40,586 nucleotides of DNA from JBIOJM01 sp044450785 (GCA_044450785.1 JBIOJM010000051.1:1-40586), one strand, 5' to 3'; shown: positions 5,954-20,308, counted from the stretch's first letter. The notes: generated by a model from the sequence alone, not told the origin. Numbers and translations: made by a program.

Positions 5954-8900
5954 CGTCACCACGTCGGACGGGGCGACCGAGATCTTCGTGCTCGACGGCC
6001 AGTTCCGGGTGGTCGAGCGCGGGCTCGGCACCCTGCACGCCGATCTCGAGCCGGGGATCTACAAGGTCAAGGTCCGCACGGGGTACGCGACCGAGGAGAA
6101 GCTCGTCAGCCTGCACGACCGCCCGAGGGCGATCCGCTTCGACAAGCTGCCGTTCCACTCCCCCGCGCCCCTGGCCGCCACGACCGCGACCGGCGACGCC
6201 CAGATGACGCACGCCGAGCAGGAGAGCGCGCGGTTCCACGAGAACTCCGACCGGCCCGGGAAGGGGAGTAGCCTGTTCGTCTTCGTCCGCGAGTGCGCGA
6301 CGCCGGTCCGGACGGACGCGACAAGCCCAGAGACGTCCGACCCGTCGCGCACCGGCACGACGCCCGACAACCCCGCGACCGGCCTGACGCTCTGGGACCT
6401 CGACGGGAATCTCGTGTCCGACCTGGCGCCGAACGCCGCCAAAGACCCCGGCCCGAGTACCTGGGCGGCCTGTCACGTCGAACTCGACCCCAAGCCCTAC
6501 CTCCTCCGCCTCGACCTCCCGAGCGGCGAGACGGTCGAGCAGATGGTCGTCACGCTCAAGGACTGGCAGTCGCAGATTTTCCTGACCCTGCGGTCCTTCT
6601 CGAAAGCCTCACTCCGGCGGGCCGACCTGGCCACCGCGTCCCACCTGTTCGCCCCCTTCGCCCCGGCCGCGCCGACCGCCTTCGACTCCGACGGCCCGGG
6701 GTTCCGGCTGACCGAGCTGGCCCGTCTCGGGCTCATGAACCGGCGCCAGGTGCTCTCGCCGTCGGCCATCGGCGAGATGCTGGACGGGAAGTTCGACAAC
6801 CCGATGCTCGGGATCTACGCGGCCCACACGCTGCTGCTCACGAACCCGCTCGACGACTCGGCGTTCGCGGCCTACGTACGCGACCGCCGCCGGCTGGAGT
6901 CGGCCGCCCAGGGGCTGGGGGACGCCGTCGCCCGCTTCACAAAGAACCCCGCCGACGCCCAGGCCCTCCAGTCCGCCGCCGACAGCGCCGCGCCGGTCGG
7001 CCCGGCCGTCGAGGTCCTCCGCGCCTTCGCCGAGGGGGTCCGCGAGTTCAAGACCTTCGGCACGGTCGTCAAGAACCTCCGGCACCTGGTCGGCAAGGGG
7101 GCGCACCCCGACGTCGAGGCGCTGGCCGCTTACTACCGGTTCACCGTCGAGCGGCTCTTGCGGCATGTCGACCGGGCCGCGGCCCCCGAGGTCGACGCCC
7201 TCGCGGGGCTGCTCGACCCGGTCGATGCCCCCTACGTGTTCGGCCACCCGCCGATGCTCCGGCGGAGCTGGGCATTGGTCGTCGGGTTGAGCGCGAGGAA
7301 GCCCGAGCTCGTCCCGCCCGACTCCCTCTCCGGGCAGGTCGCTCGAAACATCTGGGGCTCGGAACCCTGGCTCCTCTGGAAGCGTGAAAACCAGCCCGGC
7401 GCCGCCGGGGGATATGGGGGCAGTGCCGTCCCGTTCTCGATCGAGCAGCCGCAGTCTCCGCCGGCCGACCCGCTCGAGGCCACGCTCGCCTTGCACCTCA
7501 AGAGGCGTTCGGCTTCGAGCCGGCACGCCGGATCGCCCGCCGGCGCCACGGGCATCGGCCCGTCGTTTGCGGCCCCGTACGCCGGCGGTTTGGGCTTCGA
7601 GTCCTTTGATCCCGGTCTGGGCGGGGTCGCATTTGGCATGGCGCCGCAACCCCCCCCGGGCGCCGAAGACGACGAAATGATGCTGGAGCTCGTCCAGTCG
7701 ACGGGCCTGCCCCGATCCAACCTGGAACCCCTGATCGAACGAGTCAGCCTGAGTGGAGGATTCGAGATGGCAACCCCAACCGAGCCGGCCGCCGCGATCG
7801 ACCTCGGGGCCGCGCTGACGGGCTTCGCACGCTTCATGGGTTCGGTCTTTTCCAGGAAGGCCGACCAACTGGTCTGGAGGCGCCTGGACGACGCACGGGT
7901 CGTCGATGCCGCCGGCGCCCCTTCCAAGGGCGAGGACGTCGCCAAGAACGAAGCTTATTTCGTGCTCCGATTGAAGGAAATGTACGTTCGCACGGCGCGC
8001 CAGCTCTGGCAGACCTTCTACCCGATGCTCCACAGCTTCACCGAGCACCAGAAGGAGACCGAGGAATCCGTGGTGGGGCCCAGTCAGCTCGGCGCGCTGG
8101 CCAACGCCGGGCTCGACCGGATCGTCGCCCAGAACCAGCGCCTGGCCGGGCCCACCCCGTACCGTGGCGACGACGTCAACCTCGTCGTCGGCCTCTACGC
8201 GGTCCCCGGCAGCGACGTGGCCCGGGCCTTCATCGACACCGTCGGCGAGATCACCAAGCTCGGCGGCATCACCCTTGGGGTGGTCCCCCAGATCGCCGAC
8301 GCGCTCAAGACCGGCATCGACAAGACCCTCGCCCTGAACGCGACCAAATTGCAACTGGGGGTCAAGGACTCGTTCCCCGCCGGCACACCGCTCCACACCG
8401 GCATCTACGTCGGGATCGCCTCGGCCGGCGGCGACGGCCTTTTCGACCAGCTCTGGTTCTCAGGCGGACGGCTCCGGACCGGGTCGGACAAGGGCCCGCC
8501 GTTCGACCAGTCCGATTTCATGGTCATCGCCCTCGAACGTCTCGACACCCGCGACGACTGGCCCCGCCTCCCCGGCCTCGCCGAGATCCAGGCAAAGATG
8601 TCGTCCATCCTGAGCGACGGCTCGCTCTCGATCGATGACAGGAAGAAAAAGCTCAGCGACGTCTGGCCGACCTTCACCGGCCTCCTCTTCAGCTCCCCCC
8701 ACCTCACCAAGCCCGACCGCGCGCGCATCGCCAACGACGTGGCCGAATCGATCCATGAACAACTGGCGCCGGCGCCCTTGTTCGCGCCCCCCGCGCCGGG
8801 TGCCCAGTCTGCGTTAGCCATGCCTGAGTCCGCGCGCCCCTCTTTCGACTTCGCGCGGATCGCCCCGGCCACGAACATGGACCAACCAGGTTGGCTCGAA

Positions 8901-8960
8901 AAGGCCGAGGCGGTGTTTTCGGGGAACCCGTTCGAAGCGGCAAAGGACAGCGGCAAGTGA
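5916..8960 (+). CDS. 1014-aa multidomain partner of the caspase/metalloprotease unit
   Basis: Visible layout: beta-sandwich module 1 (about 10-80, with DLEPGIYKVKVRTG), beta-sandwich module 2 (115-225, with VELDPKPYLLRLDLPSGE), a helical domain (262-490) containing NPMLGIYAAHTLLL, HPDVEALAAYY, PPMLRRSW and SEPWLLW, a Gly/Pro-rich linker (500-617), and a mixed C-terminal domain (618-950). A low-complexity tail follows. No membrane segment or signal peptide. I have seen similar NPMLG...HPDVEAL helical regions beside bacterial caspases but know no name. AAGGAG upstream supports ATG 5916. The 38-bp overlap with the caspase gene suggests stoichiometric production. Likely role by inference: scaffold, sensor or substrate of the two proteases. 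An internal start at 7767 could yield the C-terminal part separately. Confidence 0.85.
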   Translation: MSTSAPPDRLSLDVTTSDGATEIFVLDGQFRVVERGLGTLHADLEPGIYKVKVRTGYATEEKLVSLHDRPRAIRFDKLPFHSPAPLAATTATGDAQMTHAEQESARFHENSDRPGKGSSLFVFVRECATPVRTDATSPETSDPSRTGTTPDNPATGLTLWDLDGNLVSDLAPNAAKDPGPSTWAACHVELDPKPYLLRLDLPSGETVEQMVVTLKDWQSQIFLTLRSFSKASLRRADLATASHLFAPFAPAAPTAFDSDGPGFRLTELARLGLMNRRQVLSPSAIGEMLDGKFDNPMLGIYAAHTLLLTNPLDDSAFAAYVRDRRRLESAAQGLGDAVARFTKNPADAQALQSAADSAAPVGPAVEVLRAFAEGVREFKTFGTVVKNLRHLVGKGAHPDVEALAAYYRFTVERLLRHVDRAAAPEVDALAGLLDPVDAPYVFGHPPMLRRSWALVVGLSARKPELVPPDSLSGQVARNIWGSEPWLLWKRENQPGAAGGYGGSAVPFSIEQPQSPPADPLEATLALHLKRRSASSRHAGSPAGATGIGPSFAAPYAGGLGFESFDPGLGGVAFGMAPQPPPGAEDDEMMLELVQSTGLPRSNLEPLIERVSLSGGFEMATPTEPAAAIDLGAALTGFARFMGSVFSRKADQLVWRRLDDARVVDAAGAPSKGEDVAKNEAYFVLRLKEMYVRTARQLWQTFYPMLHSFTEHQKETEESVVGPSQLGALANAGLDRIVAQNQRLAGPTPYRGDDVNLVVGLYAVPGSDVARAFIDTVGEITKLGGITLGVVPQIADALKTGIDKTLALNATKLQLGVKDSFPAGTPLHTGIYVGIASAGGDGLFDQLWFSGGRLRTGSDKGPPFDQSDFMVIALERLDTRDDWPRLPGLAEIQAKMSSILSDGSLSIDDRKKKLSDVWPTFTGLLFSSPHLTKPDRARIANDVAESIHEQLAPAPLFAPPAPGAQSALAMPESARPSFDFARIAPATNMDQPGWLEKAEAVFSGNPFEAAKDSGK
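7755..7769 (+). promoter_or_regulatory. internal ribosome binding site and in-frame ATG
   Basis: Inside the 1014-aa gene, GGAGG at 7755-7759 precedes ATG 7767-7769 by seven bases, in frame, at codon 618. It lies exactly where the Gly/Pro-rich linker ends and the C-terminal domain starts with MATPTEPAAAIDLG. Translation from here would give a 397-aa protein. It may be a working internal start, or the fossil start of a gene later fused to its upstream neighbour. Confidence 0.5.
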
Positions 8961-9022
8961 TTCGGAAGGACCCGATCGTTTCGACCGCATCCCCGAGAGG
9001 CAACCCCGGAGACGATTGACCC

Positions 9023-9979
9023 ATGAAGATTGTCGTACTGGACGCCCGCCCGATGGCCGTGGAGCGTGATGCCTGGGCAGGGTTGGATCGACTGGGTGAG
9101 GTCGAGGTCTATCCCTACACCTCGCCCCAGGAGGTCCGGGCACGTATCGCCGGCGCGGCGGTCTTGATCCCCAACAAGACTCCGATCCGGGCCGAATTGA
9201 TCGAAGGTTCGCCCGAGCTGCGATACATCACGGTCATCGCAACGGGTTTCGACTGCGTCGATGTCGTGGCGGCCCGGCGGCGAGGGATCCCGGTCTCGAA
9301 CGTCCCGGAATATGGCACCCACTCGGTCGCCCAGTACGTGTTTGCCCTGCTCCTGGAATTGTGCCACCACGTCGCGCGGCATGCGGAGGCCGTGGGGCAG
9401 GGGGAGTGGACCCGCCAGCCGGACTTTTCCCTGATCAAGACGCCCTTGATCGAGTTGGCCGGCAAGACGATGGGCATCGTCGGTTTCGGCCGGATCGGAG
9501 AGCGCGTGGGTGAGCTGGCCCGGGCATTCGGCATGACCACCGTGGCCTACGACCCGGCTCCCCGCTCGTCGCCGGCCGATGACCTTGTCACGCTGTGCGA
9601 CCTGGACGACCTGTTCGCGCGGTCGGATGTGATCAGCCTGCACTGTCCGCTGACGCCAGAAACCGCCGGCCTGGTCAACAGCGAGCGGCTGGGGCGGGTC
9701 AAGCCGAATGCGTTCCTGATCAACACGGCCCGAGGCCCGCTCGTTGTTGACCCGGACCTCGCCCTTGCGCTTGACGCCGGCCGGCTGGCCGGGGCCGCAC
9801 TGGACGTCGTTTCGCTCGAGCCGATCCGGCCCGAAAACCCGCTGCTCCGGGCACGGAACTGCGTGATCACGCCGCACATCGCCTGGGCCACCGCGGAAGC
9901 GCGCACACGGCTGTTGGAGGCGACCGTGGCCAACGTGGCGAGCTTCGTGGCCGGCCGGCCGGCGAACGTGGTAAACTGA
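9023..9979 (+). CDS. hprA: D-2-hydroxyacid dehydrogenase, glycerate-dehydrogenase type
   Basis: A 318-aa product of full family length. The Rossmann motif GFGRIG is at residues 154-159. The catalytic trio is R237 (INTARGPL), E266 (SLEPI) and H285 (TPHIAWAT). PHIAWAT followed by EAR is typical of hydroxypyruvate/glycerate dehydrogenases, which reduce hydroxypyruvate with NAD(P)H, but substrate choice in this family is hard to read from sequence. The protein is cytosolic. ATG 9023 lies 62 bp after the protease-partner gene on the same strand, with a distant GGAG. Nothing links it functionally to that system, and it probably marks the return to housekeeping genes. The gene symbol is tentative. 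Confidence 0.88.
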   Translation: MKIVVLDARPMAVERDAWAGLDRLGEVEVYPYTSPQEVRARIAGAAVLIPNKTPIRAELIEGSPELRYITVIATGFDCVDVVAARRRGIPVSNVPEYGTHSVAQYVFALLLELCHHVARHAEAVGQGEWTRQPDFSLIKTPLIELAGKTMGIVGFGRIGERVGELARAFGMTTVAYDPAPRSSPADDLVTLCDLDDLFARSDVISLHCPLTPETAGLVNSERLGRVKPNAFLINTARGPLVVDPDLALALDAGRLAGAALDVVSLEPIRPENPLLRARNCVITPHIAWATAEARTRLLEATVANVASFVAGRPANVVN

Positions 9980-10050
9980 AGACCGAGAACCCCCAGGCCG
10001 TGATCGAGAACCGCGAGAATGAGATCCGCTGACAGCCGGAAGGACGATCG

Positions 10051-10284
10051 ATGGAGCGCCAGGACGACATCCCCGGTGTGACCGACGATCCGGTCCTTCA
10101 CCTCATCCTCGCCGGGAAGGCGAAGGACCTGGACGAGGCGGAGGAAATTTACCTGGATGAATCGCTCCCCCAAGTCCTCGAACTCCTGCGGAAGCCGATC
10201 GCCGACGAGGAACTCGCACGGCATCCACTCTTGACGCTCCTTCGCGTCCGCGGGAGCCGGGGACGTGAGGACTCCTTGTTGTGA
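10051..10284 (+). CDS. small acidic hypothetical protein
   Basis: A 77-aa product with an amphipathic helical core (LHLILAGKAKDLDEAEEIYLDES) and no transmembrane segment. GGAAGGA lies well placed before the ATG. The third-codon-position GC is high, as in neighbouring genes, supporting real coding. Its stop overlaps a following GTG as GTGA (10281-10284), suggesting coupling to a second small gene that appears frameshifted. I do not recognise a named family. Confidence 0.6.
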   Translation: MERQDDIPGVTDDPVLHLILAGKAKDLDEAEEIYLDESLPQVLELLRKPIADEELARHPLLTLLRVRGSRGREDSLL

Positions 10285-10620
10285 ACCCCGAGACCCGGCT
10301 CGCCGAGATCGTCAACGCTCTGGTAAGTGACCACACCGGCCATCGAGCCGGTGATACTAAGCCGCCTCCGAACCGTCTCTCCCGCCTCGCCGCTCCACCT
10401 GACACTCGTCGAAGCGGTCAGGCGACAATACCGGCTCGCCGCGCAGGCCGCGGACAGGGCCGACAACGAGGCGACGCACGGGGCAGGGGGTAGATATCGA
10501 CGAGTAGACGGCGGTGCTCCGAATCCGGATTATGTTATAGGTGTGCCGAGCCATGGCGGACCCGAAAAACCGAGCCGCCGTTGTTGCTGTGCCGGCGACT
10601 CCGTCCATCCCGGCTGTTAA
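10281..10620 (+). pseudogene. probable frameshifted small gene
   Basis: Translation from GTG 10281 begins MNPETRLAEIVNALV with GC-rich third positions. It then turns into low-complexity Arg/Pro-rich sequence before TAG at 10491-10493. From about 10327 the next frame instead looks coding (RTVSPASPLHLTLVEAVRRQ, then YRLAAQAADRADNEATHG) and stays open to 10620. The switch suggests a one-base insertion or two-base deletion near 10320. GTGA overlap with the preceding gene supports the start. No family recognised. The stretch between 10500 and 10641 otherwise shows only a possible promoter region for the STAS gene, with no clear hexamers. Confidence 0.3.
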
Positions 10621-10641
10621 TTCCCAAGAAAGGGCCCGGTG

Positions 10642-11010
10642 ATGTCAACTCCCGATTTCCAGCACATCAGCTTGAGCATGGTGAAGGACGTCGCGCTCGT
10701 CGAGGTCCTGACCAAGGACCTGCAAGGTCCCAAGATCGCTCAAGAGCTCGGCGCCGAGCTGAGTCAGGTGACCGCCCAGGAATGGGCAAAGCGGCTCCTG
10801 GTGGATTTTCGCCGGACCAAGTTTCTCAGCAGCACGGGATTTGCCGTCCTCTTCAAACTGGCGAGCCGGGCCGCCGCGGAGGGACGGCAAGTCAAGCTTT
10901 GCAACATGGACCCGGACGTGCGCATCGGGGCCGATATCGTCGGCCTGGATAAAGTCGTCGAGATTCATGAAAGCCAGGATTCAGCTCTGCGGGCCTTCTC
11001 GCAGGTTTGA
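10642..11010 (+). CDS. STAS-domain anti-sigma factor antagonist-like protein
   Basis: A 122-aa single STAS domain. The switch region reads FRRTKFLSSTGFAVLFKLASRAAAEGR, where antagonists usually have FIDSSGLGVL. S64 is therefore the candidate phosphorylation site and the preceding Asp is replaced by Ser. Family members bind anti-sigma kinases in partner-switching circuits; the partner kinase is not in this window. The strand and helix order is complete. ATG 10642 was chosen, with GTG 10639 directly upstream as an alternative. The gene converges on the alpha-2-macroglobulin gene with a 33-bp gap. The altered switch residues leave open a phosphorylation-independent role. Confidence 0.82.
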   Translation: MSTPDFQHISLSMVKDVALVEVLTKDLQGPKIAQELGAELSQVTAQEWAKRLLVDFRRTKFLSSTGFAVLFKLASRAAAEGRQVKLCNMDPDVRIGADIVGLDKVVEIHESQDSALRAFSQV

Positions 11011-11043
11011 AGGTGCAGACCTGAGGCCTCCGGATACAGCCTC

Positions 11044-17211
<6,168 letters not shown>

Positions 17212-17297
17212 GGCAGCCTCGCTCGGTTCGTGCCGCCCCCGGCAGGGCCGGAGGCGAAGAAGAAGCACTCCCTTCAGTATATCGTAGTTGCCAGCCC

Positions 17298-17418
17298 GTA
17301 GGGTGGGTCGAACGCCGTGAGCCACGGCGTGAGGCCCACCGATCGCCTTGGCAGAAGGGGCGCAAGACCTGTGCCTGGTGGGCCTCGCCTCGGTGAGCCG
17401 AGGCTCGGCACCACCTAC
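17298..17418. repeat. REPIN/MITE-like inverted pair of palindromes
   Basis: Outer ends GTAGGGTGG (17298-17306) and CCACCTAC (17411-17418) are inverted copies with one bulge. Inside are two hairpins, CGCCGTG-AGC-CACGGCG (17313-17329) and GCCTCGG-TGAG-CCGAGGC (17387-17404). Each is flanked by an inverted GGTGGGCC/GGCCCACC foot (17333-17340 and 17377-17384). The whole 121-bp unit lies between the macroglobulin gene start and the DUF3616-like gene end. Confidence 0.6.
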
Positions 17419-17482
17419 GAGATCTGAGAGACGGCCGGTAGCGGGACGCCGGCGTGAGATCGCATTGTCGCGGCTCGCCTCG

Positions 17483-18526
17483 TCAGCGCGATTCGCGGAT
17501 GAGCGTCGCCGTCTGGAACCGGCTGGGGATCTTGGTCGCATGCGGGTCGTTGTCGTACGTGATCAAGAGCCTGACAGCCGTCCGCTCTGCGGTCTTCTCG
17601 ACACCGAGGATGGCCAGGCCCTCAGCCTTCATTGCGACTTCGAACGTGGCGACCTTGCGGGCCCGGCCCGTCTCGCCGTCGGCAACGAACCAGAGGATGT
17701 TACCGTGGAAGGCGTTCGCGCCGTCTTCCGAGGCCGTGACGACGAGGAAGCCGCCGAGCGCGGGCACGTACTCAAGAGAAGTGAGCTGCGAGGTCACCCC
17801 CTCCCGAGGCTCCGCCACGAAGGCGAACGCGGGCTTGAGCTCGAGCTCGGCATCCGACGAAGGCGAGGTGCTGATGTCGGCCGCGAAGACACGGACCTTG
17901 TCGTCCGGCTCGCGGAGCCCGATCAACAGCTCCCGGCGGACCGAGCCGCCGGCGGCTTTCAATTCACGGACCGCCAGGCCCTCGACCTTCCGCTTGGCCA
18001 CCTGCTCCGCGGCCAGCCCTTCCGCCTTGAGGACCGCCTCGAGCGACCTGGCAACGTCCCAGCGCACAATCGAGGCATCATCGATCGATGGGAGGTCGCC
18101 GTCCTTGATGCGGAAACGGATGAGCACGCTTTTGGTCGCTCGCTCTTGGTCGGTCTTGCCGTTGTGCGCGCCGATCAGGTAGTAGTTCCCGTCGGCGTCG
18201 CGGGCCATGCCTTCCCATTTCGGGCCGACCCCGTTCAACTGGGGGAATCGCGGCGAGGTGATCGGCGCGCCCATGATTCGACCGCTCGCGGCGTCGACCA
18301 CGAAAAGCGCCGGCGCCTTGTCATGCGCAATCAAGAGCCGCCGGCCGTCGCCGATCGGCTCGACCCCCGAGGCTTCGATCACGACGTTGACTTTCCCCCC
18401 CTCCCAGAGCGGCGCCGGGAGCGTGGCCGATTCGAGACGCAACTCGTCAGCATGCGAGGCCGAGACAAAGCTGATCGCGCCGAGCGCGGCGACCGCGCGC
18501 AGCAACCCAGTCAGGTGCGAACACAT
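17483..18526 (-). CDS. secreted DUF3616-like beta-propeller protein
   Basis: A 347-aa product with an N-terminal signal peptide (LLRAVAALGAISFVSASHADE, cleavage near residue 27). Repeated strands of a propeller type are visible: GRRLLIAHDKAPALFVVDAASG, then DGNYYLIGAHNG, KVEGLAVRELK, ELLIGLREP, and AEGLAILGV near the end. The EGLA...LLIGLR pattern resembles DUF3616 proteins, whose role is unknown. It should act in the periplasm. CTGGAGAAG before the ATG supports the start. It lies between the macroglobulin gene and a lipoprotein gene on the same strand, but gaps of about 95 and 270 bp make a single operon uncertain. No catalytic residues are recognised. Confidence 0.65.
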   Translation of the reverse strand: MCSHLTGLLRAVAALGAISFVSASHADELRLESATLPAPLWEGGKVNVVIEASGVEPIGDGRRLLIAHDKAPALFVVDAASGRIMGAPITSPRFPQLNGVGPKWEGMARDADGNYYLIGAHNGKTDQERATKSVLIRFRIKDGDLPSIDDASIVRWDVARSLEAVLKAEGLAAEQVAKRKVEGLAVRELKAAGGSVRRELLIGLREPDDKVRVFAADISTSPSSDAELELKPAFAFVAEPREGVTSQLTSLEYVPALGGFLVVTASEDGANAFHGNILWFVADGETGRARKVATFEVAMKAEGLAILGVEKTAERTAVRLLITYDNDPHATKIPSRFQTATLIRESR

Positions 18527-18620
18527 GAGTCGTCTTCTCCAGGTATGGGAAGGCAGGGAACGGCGAACATTCGCCGCGGCACGTGGAATTCCGACGCCGT
18601 GATGTTCGGGCGCGCGACGG

Positions 18621-19022
18621 TCACGGGATGTCGAACGTGAACTCGGTCTTCTCTGCGCTGACGTCGGCTGTCAGCTTCGAGGTATTTGGGCTCGCATATT
18701 TCTGGAACGAGGGATTCTTGGAGAGACTCTTCTCGACCTCGACGATGGAGACGCGATGGTGGCCGGCGACCACCCCGTCCCCCTCCTTCAGGGTCGTGAG
18801 CTCAAAAGTGCCATCGGATTGCAGCTTTCCTGTCGCCGGCCGGCCGTAGCCATCGGCGGGCTCGAACAGGACAGTGCCCTTGGTCAGGGGCTGACCCTTG
18901 TAGGTCACCTTACCCTTGACCGAGATGAGTGGGGCCAAAGTTCCTTCTGGAGGTCCGCAGCCCCAGCAAGGGGCGAGAACGAGGGCGGTCAGAGCGACCG
19001 TCCTGAAAATCACCATCCGCAT
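18621..19022 (-). CDS. small lipoprotein with carboxypeptidase-regulatory-like domain
   Basis: A 133-aa product. The head MRMVIFRTVALTALVLAPCWGCGPPEG is a lipoprotein-type signal, with the acylated cysteine at C19 or C22; the second lies in a planctomycete-like GCG context. The rest is a beta-sandwich: VKGKVTYKGQPLTKGTVLFEP, then ATGKLQSDGTFELTTLKEGDGVVAGHHRV. This is the common planctomycete pattern of carboxypeptidase-regulatory-like lipoproteins. I chose ATG 19022 because AAAGG precedes it and the signal starts there. Such genes often follow DUF1559 genes, as here (118-bp gap), suggesting a shared envelope function that is not known. Confidence 0.82.
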   Translation of the reverse strand: MRMVIFRTVALTALVLAPCWGCGPPEGTLAPLISVKGKVTYKGQPLTKGTVLFEPADGYGRPATGKLQSDGTFELTTLKEGDGVVAGHHRVSIVEVEKSLSKNPSFQKYASPNTSKLTADVSAEKTEFTFDIP

Positions 19023-19140
19023 GAACGTGCCTTTGAGCTGAGCCCAAGAAGGGGATTTGAAGACGCGAGAGACCGCGCGCTGGCTCGAGCAACCACGGAC
19101 GCGCGGTCTGACGGTGCGGAATGACCGCGAGGGGATCGGC

Positions 19141-20277
19141 TCAATACTGGTCGCTGCTGATGACTTCCCCGCCGGCGATGGTCCCGAGGCCATACCAGGT
19201 CACCGGGTTCACCGAGTTTTTGACGAAGCGCACGCTGCCGTCGCCGAACAGGGCGTTGACCCCGCTCGGGTGATAGCTGCTGGCGCAGAGCGACATGTAG
19301 GTCGGACCGGCGTCATTTTCGTCCACCGAGTCCCAGTCCATGGGCAGGTTCCGGCCCACGTTGCTGCCGCCCCGGCTGATGGTCGAGACAGTTTGATTGG
19401 GCGGCATGGCCGTCGTGAAACCCGAATAGTAGACACCGCCGTTGGCCCAGCGGGTGTGCCCGATCGGCCCGCCAGCCTTCACCGCGCCGTTGGCCGCTCC
19501 GCAGTGAGTAATTTGATAGGCCAGCGCCGCCGCCGAATTCGGACCCGGGGCCGGAACGTTGAAGTAGCTGTAGGTTCCCGTGACAGGATCCGAGATCGTG
19601 GCCCCGCCGCTGGAGCAGCTTCGCATCTGGGCGTGGCCGATGAAGCCCTCCGCGGCCATCAAGGTATTGCTCAGCCCGTCGGTGACCATGGCGATCCTGC
19701 GCGAATAATTGGGCCCGAACATCGAACGGTTCATCGGGCCCACGGTATTGGGAGTGCCCCAGTTGACCGACCAGACATACCAATCGCCGTCGCACGTTCC
19801 GTAGCTCGTCGTGGCATCCCCCGTGTTGCCCAGACTGGCGTCGTCGAGATGGAGACCAGGATCGCTCGGGCAGTAAAGGAACGCGAGTGGCGTGAACGTC
19901 ACCGTCGTGTTCGACGCCTGGCTGTACGTGAAGTCGAAGTTGATCGCGTTATAGAACGCGCCTTGTTCGAGGAACGGGCTTGACCGAGCAAAGGCGCTCC
20001 ACGACGACTGGTACGACCACGAGCCAACGCCGCCGTTGGCAGTCGGAACCAGGATCGTCGTCATCGAGAAGGAGGAGTTCGCACTCTCGTAATTGTGGAA
20101 AGCCAGGCCGATTTGTTTCAGGTTGTTCGTGCATTGAATCCGGCGCGCGGCCTCCCGCGCGGACTGTACGGCGGGAAGCAACAAGGCGATCAAAACGGCG
20201 ATGATCGCGATCACAACCAACAATTCGATCAACGTGAAACCACTTGCCGAGCGACGTCGCAATTCATGGTGTGGCAT
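19141..20277 (-). CDS. DUF1559 protein with type IV pilin-like prepilin head
   Basis: A 378-aa product. After a short basic leader the prepilin peptidase site is G13|F14 with E18 at the +5 position (GFTLIELL). It is followed by a 20-residue hydrophobic helix and the AAREAARR...C..NLKQIGLA region that defines the planctomycete DUF1559 family. The end has the usual LFGDGSVRFVKNSV strand. Processed protein would sit in the envelope as a pseudopilin; function is unresolved, although genomes carry dozens of paralogues. Start 20277 was selected because MPHHELRRRSASG is the normal leader; an upstream in-frame start would add 14 unlikely residues. The following gene is a small lipoprotein on the same strand. 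Confidence 0.95.
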   Translation of the reverse strand: MPHHELRRRSASGFTLIELLVVIAIIAVLIALLLPAVQSAREAARRIQCTNNLKQIGLAFHNYESANSSFSMTTILVPTANGGVGSWSYQSSWSAFARSSPFLEQGAFYNAINFDFTYSQASNTTVTFTPLAFLYCPSDPGLHLDDASLGNTGDATTSYGTCDGDWYVWSVNWGTPNTVGPMNRSMFGPNYSRRIAMVTDGLSNTLMAAEGFIGHAQMRSCSSGGATISDPVTGTYSYFNVPAPGPNSAAALAYQITHCGAANGAVKAGGPIGHTRWANGGVYYSGFTTAMPPNQTVSTISRGGSNVGRNLPMDWDSVDENDAGPTYMSLCASSYHPSGVNALFGDGSVRFVKNSVNPVTWYGLGTIAGGEVISSDQY

Positions 20278-20308
20278 CGAGGCATCCCCATGTGGTGAGA
20301 ATCGTGTA

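Noticed and set aside
6609..8396. 595-codon open frame on the minus strand opposite the caspase partner
   Set aside because: Composition is Arg/Gly/Val-rich without domains, and it mirrors a plus-strand gene with clear motifs and ribosome site; a high-GC shadow.
8405..9877. 490-codon minus-strand frame across the partner gene end and the dehydrogenase
   Set aside because: It spans two recognisable plus-strand genes and their spacer, and shows no domain or start signal.
10978..11043. GAGGC/GCCTC stem between the convergent STAS and macroglobulin genes as a terminator
   Set aside because: Only a five-base stem with no T-run on either strand.
17212..17541. 110-codon upstream extension of the macroglobulin
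   Set aside because: It lacks a ribosome site and runs through the repeat element; the signal peptide begins at 17211.
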